This document shows, one piece after another, positions 54,699 to 64,000 of a DNA stretch of 64,000 nt. Below the pieces are notes generated by a model that was not told the DNA's origin, ran no database searches, and was given only the letters and a program-made list of their open reading frames with translations. Position 1 is the stretch's first letter; every line of letters starts with the position of its first letter. The position numbers were made by a program, and so were the translations under genes. The stretch comes from Chrysopilus asiliformis (taxonomy: Eukaryota > Arthropoda > Insecta > Diptera > Rhagionidae), in NCBI GenBank assembly GCA_964034945.1, contig OZ035961.1, forward strand, positions 87,624,124 through 87,688,123, in the 5' to 3' direction.

Positions 54699-55109
54699 AG
54701 TCAATCTAACTATTTTATAATGTAGAATTGTGAGTATTACCACAATAGTTAATTTAAATTACAAAAAATAGTCAATTTAACCACATAGTAGTAAATTTTA
54801 CTATTAAGTTGTTAAATGTATTATAAAACTATCCGATTTTGACGATTTTTGCAATTGAAATTAATTATTTTAGTAATAGTCACGATTCCTCATTACGAAA
54901 TAATTACATTCAGTACCTACTTTTTCTGTTTGATCATTAACTGAGAAACATTCAAGAGTTAAAACTAATTATGATTGCTCCCAATTTCGCATGTGTCTAT
55001 ATTCTTCTGTTTTCTAACTGGATTTGGCTTTGATTTACGCTTTACGAAAATTTTCCAAGGATCTGGAGACCCATAGCGAATTTTAAAAACGAAATAATTT
55101 TTTTCCTTA

Positions 55110-55568
55110 CACAGCCTTTACACGCGTCTGTAGAACTGACACAGTCGCTGTCACAGTCTCGTGTAAATGCTTACTGGCACTGACAAGTCTGTACTGACGG
55201 GACATTTTTGTAGTCAGTACAGACATGCCAGTAATTTGATATTTCAGACATCTAAGATGGCGGAAAATGAAGAATTTGAGGTAAATCTATTAAATTATTA
55301 TGATTTCACTATTTTTAATTCTTTTTTTTACTTTTAGAACTCTCAGACTGGCGAAAGAAGACTAACTAGGAACGAGATAATTAAAATAATGAAGCATACG
55401 AGCAAAATTCATGCCTCTGAAATACGAGGGACTGTAGGTATGTTACAAACGAAGTCATTTTGAAAATGAACTGGCTGTCAGTTCGCTAAATGTCTTCTAA
55501 TTCGTTGTCAGTAATTAGACATTTGGAGTCTGTGCTACTGACAGACTTTATAGTCGCGTGTAATTTGC
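55110..55568 (+). mobile_element. Harbinger-like element carrying exon-like sequence
   Basis: Left CAGCCTTTACACGCGTCTGT and right CTTTATAGTCGCGTGTAA are inverted relatives, bordered by TTA (55107-55109) and TAA (55569-55571). The left end up to about 55215 and the right 110 bp correspond, in reverse orientation, to the two halves of the 163-bp MITE at 61302-61464. The centre, absent from that MITE, has an ATG and two exon-like blocks. I read this as the longer parent form. Confidence 0.65.
55257..55437 (+). pseudogene. Exon-like ORF fragment within the Harbinger-like element
   Basis: ATG at 55257 reads MAENEEFE and meets a donor (GAG|GTAAAT). A T-rich tract and acceptor (TTTACTTTTAG|AAC, exon from 55338) continue in phase with NSQTGERRLTRNEIIKIMKH and TSKIHASEIRGTV to a second donor (GTAG|GTATGT at 55437). 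Nothing coherent follows before the right end of the element. The peptide is acidic then basic; I do not recognise it. It may be the start of an accessory (Myb/SANT-like) or transposase protein, or captured host exons. Confidence 0.4.
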
Positions 55569-55734
55569 TAAAAATTTCGGTTCTCCGACTCTTATATTTT
55601 CGGATCTGATTGTGCTAAGAACTTCAAACTTTGAGGCTTTATTAGGGTCTACGTAGCGACTATAGCCAACTAATTTCAAGGTTCCAGCACTTCACAAATT
55701 TTCAAAAAAAAACTATTAAAATGAAATTACTATG

Positions 55735-55951
55735 GTACTTACCATTGAGCTATTATTAACTTAGTAACAACTTAAGGCGTGTGCGAAACGGTCTCATTGC
55801 TAATTCTAATACGTTTTCATTCATTTACCACAGCGAAATAGAAACTTTCCATTGAAAACTAGAATTCGAACAGAAATTAGCAAGGAATTAGCCCATTTCC
55901 CACACGCCAAATGTTGTTACTAAGTTAGCTACAGCTCATTGGTAAGGACCT
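55735..55951. mobile_element. Diverged second copy of the 54478 palindromic element
   Basis: TACTTACCATTGAGCT, ACTTAGTAACAACTT and GTGTGCGAAACGG on the left are mirrored on the right by CACACGCCAAATGTTGTTAC and GCTCATTGGTAAGGACC. Similar throughout to 54478-54698 but with many substitutions, hence older. Confidence 0.7.
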
Positions 55952-58840
55952 ACATATTTATTTAACGTAAACAACCAAAAAAAATCTGAAATTTCTCTTA
56001 AAACTAGTTGCCATATCCAAATTTTCTGACAGCAAAAAACACATTCAGCCATTTGTTGCTACAATTTAATTTTTAAAAAGCTATCATATGTTGCGTTTTT
56101 TTAATTTAAAAAAAAAAAACACAAAACATTTAAAAAAAAAAATTTCGAGTTCGAATCGCAACTAACTTCACGTTGGTTACATCAGTTGGCCGTTACTGCT
56201 ATATTTTCTTGATATAATCGCTATCTCCCATGATTAAAACTATTTCGCTGTCGAACAGAACCAACGAACCAACAACACAAAATCCTCAATTGAGAATAAA
56301 ATGTCAGATTTATTATGTTGAAGTTAGCAGCATTTCATTACCGTACATTACCGTATAAAATTTCCCTTTGTTCCAAGCGCTGTTCGAGATGAAAAGGTGG
56401 TGCAGGATTTTGTATGGAAAGCTTGTTCTGAACTGCTTCAGAACATTAAAAAAACGCAACTATTGTAAACATACTAGGGGAAGTGTGGGTTTTAGATTCA
56501 GTAATTTGTAATTTGTATCCGCTCTAGATTCACGCTTCGGGGCATCTATCCGTACTTTACCCTATGTATTTTCCAGTAGCAATTGATACTATTACTCATG
56601 TGCTTGCAAAAATTCGTTTCAGGTTACACGTGTACGGAAATCATTCGGATAATCCATCCTCTCTTACCTTAATGTCATTTAGTCATTTTATTTATTCTGA
56701 TTGTGGTCCATTTTCACACGATTCCCGTCTATAAACCAATATACCTTGTACCTTCCGATACTAGGCCTACAAAAAGTAGTAAATCTTCGTCGATAGTATG
56801 TATGTATAATGGAAAAATCGTTCAAGTGAACAAAAAGGGAAATTGATGGACGAAGTGTGACATCTTTCCACTATTCCTGAACACTTTATTGGGTTTTGGG
56901 GGCCAAAAACGAAGGAGAAATGTCTGCAAATAATCACTGGGAGTCAGTTTCTCTGGGGAATATTATGTTGATAGACAGCATTTATTTATGTATTTATCTA
57001 TTCAGTTAATATAGCTTCATTTTCCTCATTTTTTATGTTTCCCGCAGAGTTGAACACTGAAAATTACATTGAATGTTGGTTTTGATGAAACGTACACGTG
57101 GATATTTACCGGACCTAAGTAATCTCTTTGGTATATAAAATTATAAAAATGATCGATTATTGAATAAAATTAAAATCTCGCCTTTAATTTCCGTATGTCT
57201 TTTCGCGCATCCATTTGTTTTCGTTTTCCTCAGATTCATTTATTTCTGTTTTATTAGTGCTTCTAATCAAAATTGATGGAAAAATTTTCAAATTTTAATA
57301 ATTAACAAAGGCAACACAGATGAAAATCTATTCTTATTTTACTGACCTTAAATATCAGTGATTTGATCCTAAGTTTTTAAAACGCATATTTTAAATCTTT
57401 CCAAACACTTTACCTCTTTTTTTAAAGATTCTAATTTTTATCTCTTTTACAGAAAGCATGTGTTTTATTTTTAAAAAAATCAATATGTTTTTTTTTTTGC
57501 AAAATGCGTTTACATTTTTCATGCAAACTTATCATAATTTTTTCTAACATATTTTACGACATCAAACGTTTTTCATATCCGGAATTTTTGAAAGTGTCGT
57601 TTATAAAAACTAATATCTATTTTTAAATTTTTTTAAAAACTTTTCGATGCCATTTTTCAACATTCTCTTAGACTCCAATGGGGTTTCTCGGTATTTACAG
57701 TGACGATATACGAGTATTACCAAACCCACATTTCAAAACAATCGATATGAATTCCTGTTCTTATTACTATCAGTCATAATTGGAACACACTAAAACTTGA
57801 AAAGTCCTTTTCACTGTCCAAATCTATAGATTTATTTAACTGATGTAAACCATTTATATTACAGATCAATAACCCTATAAATTTTCATAATTTATACGTT
57901 TATTAACATTACAGCATCATGGATGGCATTGACATTATTTGTTCAAATACGATTTACGATTCGTTGTCACAAATTTGTTCCAAAAGAAACTAAAAAATTA
58001 AGGGATAAAGTTATGTTCAGTTTATAGCTTTCTTCAACCAATGTCTTAAGAATATATGCTAATTTCTCGACAAGATTAAGAATGATTCCTTTTGAAAGAG
58101 AACTACATGTTACTCCATTTGAACAAAGGTCAAAAGGAAGAACATGAAATGGAAACAACTTGTATGCAACCATCAATATTCCCAAGCTTTCAACATCCCT
58201 CCTCTACAGAAGCTACCCTACGTCCATGAAAATGCCCTGAATCCTTCTTGATTTCAACATTTCTCAGCAAGAAAATCGGAGCGTGTATATCTATCACGTT
58301 TCTCGCATTACTAAAATTTTATTCAGTGAAACGTACAGTTTTTATAAAAATAAAAGATAAAGATAGCAACTGCACAAAATCAGAGTTCCTTTTCCACTTG
58401 TATACTGCGGACTTATTCTTGTCTTATGTTGTCTTGTCATTGACCCGTATGGGAAAAGTTCAGCTTGTATGGAAGCATTAAATTGTTTACATTTCATTTG
58501 AATCTGACCATTATTAGATCAAGCAAAATGCATGTTGGCGAGACACCATAGAGACAACTATAAACGAGAATACACAAAAAGGCTGACTGAATTTATTAAT
58601 AGAAAATTAGCTCTATGAATAAATAATCAAAATTTTCATTTCAATTAAGCTTCACTCTCGACCAATTAATAACAGCAATTTCGATGCCAACGATTTTAGA
58701 ATCCTTTTTTGAATAATTATACATCACTGATTTTTAATATGATTTTGTGGTTGCTTCTAGTTTTTGGGATATTCAGAAAAACAGAACTCTTTTGGTATTG
58801 TGGATATTTGAGTGAATTTCCTTAATTTTAGGTAGTTCTG
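55952..58840. other. Gene-free interval
   Basis: AT-rich and without supported genes. It contains the 86-bp TA-flanked mini-element at 56477-56562. The readings at 57967-58185 (-) and 58248-58481 (+) have no recognisable features. Confidence 0.4.
56477..56562. mobile_element. 86-bp relative of element C
   Basis: The right end GGGGCATCTATCCGTACTTTACCC is a close match to the element C terminus, with TA at 56563-56564. The left end GGGGAAGTGTGGG after TA (56475-56476) is a weaker match. It looks like a terminus-only derivative. Confidence 0.55.
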
Positions 58841-58849
58841 GAAAAGCGA

Positions 58850-59588
58850 AAAAAAAATAATGATTTCGCTCTACCTCACCCGACACCCACTGAAATTTAC
58901 CTAATCCCTTGCCTTCAGACCCATCTCCTGTCATCTATTGAACCGTTTGTGCAATTTTAATGCGATTTACGCCATTGTGTTGGGTAAATTGAGGCGTTAA
59001 AAGCTAGAGTGGACCAACCCACATGTCGAAATCGTGAATTTTTTTGTGTTTGAATCACTATTGCGAGTGAGTTTTTAGATAAAAATGTTTGGATGCACAA
59101 AAGAAAATTTCAACATTGAGTAATAAAGTCCACAGCATTTTTTTTTCCAAAAATTTACAGTCAATAATAGTACAAAAGTGGAAAAGCTTCAAAAACTCGA
59201 TTATGTGGCTTGGTCCACTCTAGGTTTTAACGCCTCAATTGTTCCCCAAGGAAAGTTTTCGCTCAATAAAAAAAACTACCTTTCCGCTTGCTTGTAAACC
59301 CTCTCTTGCTATCTTCTGAGCCGTTGAATTATTTTGCTGTGGTTTGCAAAATTGGGGAAATTTTTTTCCAAAGAAAGTTTTCACCCACTGAAATCTGACC
59401 CCCTTGCCTGTAAACTCCTCTTCCGCTATCTCTTGAACAGTTTAAGCAATTTTGACGCGGTTTTCGCTATTAACTTCAATTTTAGTAGCAATTTCTTAAG
59501 GTCTCAGGCGACTCTGTTAAAGTTGATCGCCTTTCGTAAAGCGAAACACGTCGACGACTTACACGTCGTAAGTCGGTCTTAATTCTAG
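58850..59588 (+). mobile_element. Helitron 3' portion with internal tandem repeats
   Basis: The right end has a hairpin GACTTAC-ACGTC-GTAAGTC (59556-59574), ten bases, then CTAG (59585-59588) before host T: a Helitron 3' end. Upstream, a unit like CCCACTGAAAT..CTTGCCT..AACTCCTCTTCCGCTATCTCTTGAACAGTTTAAGCAATTTT occurs about three times. The 5' TC end is not identified, so the left limit is approximate. It is interrupted by the MITE at 58987-59240. Confidence 0.65.
58987..59240. mobile_element. 254-bp MITE nested in the Helitron
   Basis: AATTGAGGCGTTAAAAGCTA..GAGTGGACCAA is mirrored by TTGGTCCACTCTAGGTTTTA..ACGCCTCAATT, about 38 bp with few mismatches. The GTTAAAA just inside might mark a TTAA site, but the inversion extends beyond it, so the superfamily is open. 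No ORF. Confidence 0.65.
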
Positions 59589-60019
59589 TATATATATGTG
59601 GCAAAAGGCCAAAACATTGGTCAGACTTTTTTAGGAGAGCAATTCTAAACTTTAAATGGTTTTGTGAAAAAATCTATTGGATACAGCAAAATTTTAACAA
59701 GACTATTATTAAGAGAAAAATCAGTACTTTGCAACAATATAGTGCTCATTAATGTTGTCTCTGTATTTTGGAAAATATGCGACATAAGTTATTTTTCCAA
59801 AATTGAAAGCGGAAAGATTTTTTTCTAAAATCCAAAAATAATAAACCGAGCACTGAAGTACAAATAATATACTTTGGTATGTTGTAAATTTGTTTTCATG
59901 CGTAATTAAGCTAAATCGACTTTAGTTGGTTTGGCATTTTTAAATGCGCTTAACACATTGAGCATTAATATCCTATCGTAGTTCACTTAAGCTATTGCTA
60001 ACTTTTCGTAAATCATTAA

Positions 60020-61276
60020 CCCTCTACCAGGACAATTTTTTTTCGCGGAGAAAATATTATGGTTAGTTAGTTTCGATTCGTAGAGTTCAAAAATGAAGTC
60101 AAAAATGAAATCGAATTAATTTTTTAAGCTACAGGTGAGAAAATAGGTAGACCGCCAAAAGGCGGGTAATCCAGGGGAAAGAAAAAAACAAGTGTAATTT
60201 TTTATTCCGTTTTATTGCGCAACTCACAATATTTATCAAGTAAAAGTAACAACTAAAATCCAATGATTATGGCCGAGTGTGGTATATTTGAAAACATTTT
60301 TTGTTCGATGACAAACACAAATTTACATTGCATTTCAAACAATACATTTGGGTTTCCGAATTGCAACCCACCAATTTACATGTTCGTTTGCCAGATCGAT
60401 CTAATTGATCTGGCATATGGCCAGTATCATCATACCTAGCATGCAATCCCAATCCGTATGATTTTGTAACACCAGATGGTCCTGCTTGAGACGATAAGTC
60501 TACTTCGGGGAACGGTGTTACTTGTTGCTGTTGGTCAATCGACAAAGATGATACTGGAGACCCAACTGATAACAATGAATTACTGAGATTCAAGTTCATA
60601 GTTACAGCTTTACTAAGAAAGCCAGCAGACAGTTCATCTTCCACCGATACATTATAATACGGATCATTAACTCTGTCATCGTCACTGAAATCGCCAGTGA
60701 AGTCGCTACCACAATCAGATTCACGATCACAAGGAACTGAATCCATCATTTCTTGGATCTCTACATCCGACATTTCCGACAAATTGAATTTCCGCTTTTG
60801 GTAACCCGAAGCATAAATATCTCTTTTATTCTCTGTCGTTTTTTCCGCCATATCTGTAACCAAAAAAAATACGCGTTATCGTGACTGGCTGCCTTTTGGC
60901 GGGGTCCCTTTGGTGACCGCTGGTTGTCGATTTTTCAATAAAATTACACAAACAATGCTGATAATAACAAAATATGATCAGTTTCCTACTTACCAATAAT
61001 TTTTTTATGCTTCAAAAATAACGAGAACTATTTATAAACAATCAGTTAAATTTCACTTCAGAAACAAATAATTTTTCATCCGCGCACTTTAAAAATTTCA
61101 CTTTCAATGGAGATAACTGTAAAACTAACTGTACGACAATATTCAAACGGAATTGAGTGAGTGCAGTTGCACCAGACAAAAGCATAAATGCATGCCAAAG
61201 TTAAAAAAAAATGTTGATTGAGAGGTAATAGGACCAACACCTTACCCGCCAAAAGGCGGGCAGTCCTGGTAGAGGG
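60020..61276 (-). mobile_element. Internally deleted piggyBac element (1257 bp)
   Basis: Ends are CCCTCTACCAGGAC and GTCCTGGTAGAGGG, a perfect 14-bp inverted repeat. TTAA precedes it (60016-60019); the right flank is TTCA (61277-61280), a likely one-base decay of the duplication. The palindrome CCGCCAAAAGGCGG lies subterminally at 60152-60165 and 61246-61259, with a variant (GCCTTTTGGCGGGG) at 60891. Autonomous piggyBacs are about 2.4 kb, so about half is missing. It keeps one ORF. Confidence 0.88.
60267..60863 (-). CDS. Catalytic-core-less piggyBac transposase derivative
   Basis: 198 residues from ATG at 60863. Residues about 20-70 form the acidic N-terminus typical of piggyBac transposases (MSDVEIQEMMDS, DCGSDFTGDFSDDDR). 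Residues about 143-195 are the C-terminal region: GLHARYDDTGHMPDQL, then the Cys-rich zinc cross-brace CKLVGC..YCLKCNVNLCLSSNKKCFQIYH. The DDE/D catalytic core of roughly 350 residues between them is absent, yet the frame is kept open. Family knowledge: the Cys-rich domain binds the element's termini. It could therefore be an end-binding competitor; that is inference. The Gln-rich SIDQQQQV linker is at the join. Alternatively it is simply a deletion remnant. Confidence 0.8.
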   Translation of the reverse strand: MVTDMAEKTTENKRDIYASGYQKRKFNLSEMSDVEIQEMMDSVPCDRESDCGSDFTGDFSDDDRVNDPYYNVSVEDELSAGFLSKAVTMNLNLSNSLLSVGSPVSSLSIDQQQQVTPFPEVDLSSQAGPSGVTKSYGLGLHARYDDTGHMPDQLDRSGKRTCKLVGCNSETQMYCLKCNVNLCLSSNKKCFQIYHTRP

Positions 61277-61301
61277 TTCAATGACAATTCTAAACGCATA
61301 A

Positions 61302-61464
61302 TCCGGCCTTTACACGCGACTGTAAAGTCTGTCAGTAGCACAGATTTCAAATGTCAAATTACTGACAACGAATTAAAATACATTTAGCGAACTGGCAGTC
61401 AGTGCATTTACACGAGTCTGTGTCAGCGACTGTGTCAGCTCTACAGACGCGTGTAAGGGCCGGG
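61302..61464 (-). mobile_element. 163-bp Harbinger-like MITE, derivative of 55110-55568
   Basis: TCCGGCCTTTACACGCGACT and the inverted right end (GACGCGTGTAAGGGCCGGG) are flanked by TAA at 61299-61301 and 61465-61467. Its left half is the reverse complement of about 55460-55565 and its right half of about 55110-55215, so it equals the longer element without the exon-like centre. Confidence 0.8.
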
Positions 61465-61748
61465 TAAGTCAAGTAAGCTAATTTTTCCTTTGTAGGTTGC
61501 TATCAATTGGAACTAACATATTTAGTTTTCTTAAGATAATGTTTCGATTTTTGAAAATATTGCAACTATACATCTATAAAGTGTATTAAGAAAGTTTCGC
61601 ACCATTCCACGCATTTGATAAAAAATCAAACTCACCTCCCACTATATTTCTTTTGTAAATCATTAACCTATCTTCAGACAAGGATTAAATAAATGATTAG
61701 TAATCCTGGTAAGAACACAATATTATTATAAATTTCAAAAATTGAAAT

Positions 61749-61820
61749 ATGATTCAAAACTTTCTGAATGTTGATTTTTTCGTAATGATTCAAAACTTTC
61801 TGAATGTTGATTTTTTCGTT
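61749..61820 (+). repeat. Perfect 36-bp tandem duplication
   Basis: ATGATTCAAAACTTTCTGAA..TTTTTTCGT occurs twice, at 61749-61784 and 61785-61820, differing at most at the last base. A recent local duplication. Confidence 0.8.
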
Positions 61821-64000
61821 AACACAGTGTACATCAAAATTCAATTGGACCACTGCAGATAAGAAACTTTTTCCATGTTTTCCGAAAACAGTGCGTCATA
61901 CCAAAAAAAAACTATTAAAACAAAAAATGTTCAAAATGAGATTTTACATAAATATTCCATATATCAAAATTAAATTGGACCAGTATTTTTCCATTTTCCT
62001 ATACATTTTGCTCGTAAACAACTTATGAAATCTGCATCAGTCTTATAGTTAGTGAAGAAAGGACTTTTTTATATTAGACATCGTGCTGATCTCCATCAAG
62101 ACATACTTTAAAAAAGAACCACATTGCCCCATTTTTTATAATTCCTTAGATATCAGAATCAAAACAAAAAATACACAAAAAATTAATATAAAAGTCGTGA
62201 AAAGCCATTTCCTTTCGATGAAAAATGTTGCCAATGATATATTTCATTAATGGTCAATCAATGTCCTGGAACTCAATATTGATGTGACATTTATCTTAAT
62301 AACTCATTCCACAATCTGGAGTTTTAAAAAATGTTTTTATGAAACATATTTTTAACATTTTTGGGGGGAAAACTCTCAAATTTCCTTTCATTGCAAAAAA
62401 GGAAAATAATAATATTTTTTTTATTGTTAAGATTGTTTGTTGCTGTGTGGATTTACTGTTTGACATAAAAAGCCCGCTGGCTATAAAACTTATGTTCGTT
62501 GACTTACAAGTGATATATTACGCCATGTTTGACATGTGGGCCTAGAGATTCATAGCTTTCGAAATAAAATCGAAAAGTCGTTTTAGTATAATGATGGTGC
62601 CTTGGGAAATATGAAAGTAGAATACTAATGGCCTCTCTTGTTTTGACACATTTGATAGTAAAAGATCAAAAATAAAAAAAAAATTTGGTAAGAAAAATTT
62701 CTATAATAAAATCAAAATGTTGTTTAAAATAAAATACTTTTCAGCCGAAAATAAAATATTACTACCTAATTGCAATCGTGATGAAAATATTCAGTGATAA
62801 TTCAAATGTTTAGATACAAATTTTTCATTAAAAGGGAAAGTGAATAATTTTTTAAACTTATTTCTTGGCAATGATATATGCACAATTAACTCGCACATCA
62901 GGAATTTTTTTGTGGAAAAAGCTCGACTGATCCCGAATAAATAAATCGTATAACATTATTGCAGACTAAGTGAAATGATTTGTCTCACAGCACGCAAAAG
63001 AACTTCCTTCTCAGGCATAGGAGTACAACAGGAGTAAAATTTCCCGTCAAATAAATTACTTTTGACAAGGAAAATTACATTCGTTTGCCCCACGTCTTCC
63101 ATATCCTTAATAATCCCGATCCAGAAAGGCAAATGACTCGTCCTGACTTACAATGAGTTCGAGGTTGAAGACGTGCAATGAACCACCATGAAGCTAACAT
63201 AGAATTTTCACCATGGCAAAAAGGACGTCGACATGACCAATGACGGGCTTGATTCAATTTTTATTCAAGAAAGGCCAAGGGCAATGTAGTGTTTATGACC
63301 TTTTCTAATACACAGTTCCTGTCACTTTCCTTATCATTTTTTGTAGCCACATTTTGCACTCAACAGAAGCGATTGTCCTTTTGGGTAGATTTTATTTCGG
63401 ATTAATTATTATTTTCGGAAATATTGGTTCTTCGGCCACAAGTAATCAAAAGATGACTTCTAATACCTTCATTATTGTTCAAAAGACATCAAACTTCAAA
63501 AAAACCTTTTTTTGTGGTATTTATTTTTCGTAGATGGCGATTTCATGTTGCGTTGAATAGAACTTTGACCTCTAGGGAAAAAATTTACGATATCTCAGAT
63601 GCCTGAAAATAAATTCTTGTTCCCTTTTTCGCTTTTCACGTGACAGGATTGTAATAACAGCAAGTTTGAATAATAAGAAATAATTCTTGTAAAATTCTTC
63701 GGCAATATTTGTTTAATGTAAATTTCATTCAAACTATTCTGGAAATTGAAATCGATTTTTTTTAGTAGCTTGGAAAAGGAAAAAAAAGTTGATGCTTTCG
63801 GAAGACTTTTATTTAATGATTTATTCGAGGAAACACCGTCATTAAAGTTATACACATTAAATATAACGACGTGCGATTTTATCATATCATATTCAATCAA
63901 AACAAAAAATTTCATCAAATAGAAATTACTTCCAGAATTACTTTAATGATTTTTTTTAAGTAACAATAATTACCAAAATAGACCCTTCCTGACTTAAATG
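61821..64000. other. Gene-free right edge
   Basis: AT-rich. The ORFs present (largest 107 residues at 63595-63918, - strand) are Phe/Lys/Asn/Ile-rich with no recognisable motif. I see no repeats or inverted structures of note. Confidence 0.4.

Overview
The window is AT-rich nuclear DNA from an animal, most likely an insect. Evidence: small exons with GT-AG introns for a cyclic nucleotide-gated (CNG) channel of arthropod type, and a dense mix of mariner, piggyBac-like, Helitron, PIF/Harbinger-like and Osvaldo/Ulysses-like elements. There is no bacterial gene organisation, CRISPR array or rRNA, and I recognised no tRNA gene. I could not name the species.

Host genes. The only host gene I can support firmly is a CNG channel on the + strand, with six coding exons from 16968 to 24286. 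The exons join in phase into 626 codons plus a stop, covering S1-S6, a TIGETP pore, the C-linker, the cyclic-nucleotide-binding domain and a C-terminal coiled coil. The start codon is not certain; a 14-codon candidate first exon lies at 12620-12661. A possible orphan exon lies on the - strand at 31074-31268.

Mobile DNA. Nearly everything else recognisable is transposon-derived. 41502-51708 is an apparently intact, very young Ty3/gypsy LTR retrotransposon with 2.09-kb LTRs, a tRNA-Lys-type primer site, gag, and a -1-frame pol. The CNG introns hold a 905-bp internally deleted mariner, a hAT BED-finger remnant, and MITEs including one of only 62 bp. Four TTAA-flanked piggyBac-type elements occur; the one at 60020-61276 keeps an in-frame protein that has lost the catalytic core. 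Three Helitron 3' ends (5884, 14304, 59588) follow elements full of short tandem repeats. 31322-34195 is a three-deep nest (A containing B containing C), with an inverted, uninterrupted copy of A beside it that acts as the empty site.

A recurring theme is a group of MITEs flanked by TAA/TTA whose ends share a TTTACAC or TTTGCAC core (6186, 7735-8656, 23837, 37832, 55110, 61302). At 7735-8656 such MITEs sit head to tail with 3-bp TTA/TAA junctions and then invert into a long palindrome.

Long intervals with no recognisable gene are 2200-4620, 6320-7730, 8660-9340, 10810-12600, 14310-16960, 26630-31070, 34600-36300, 38015-39570, 51713-54470, 55950-58840 and 61820-64000. Short ORFs there look like chance readings of AT-rich DNA.
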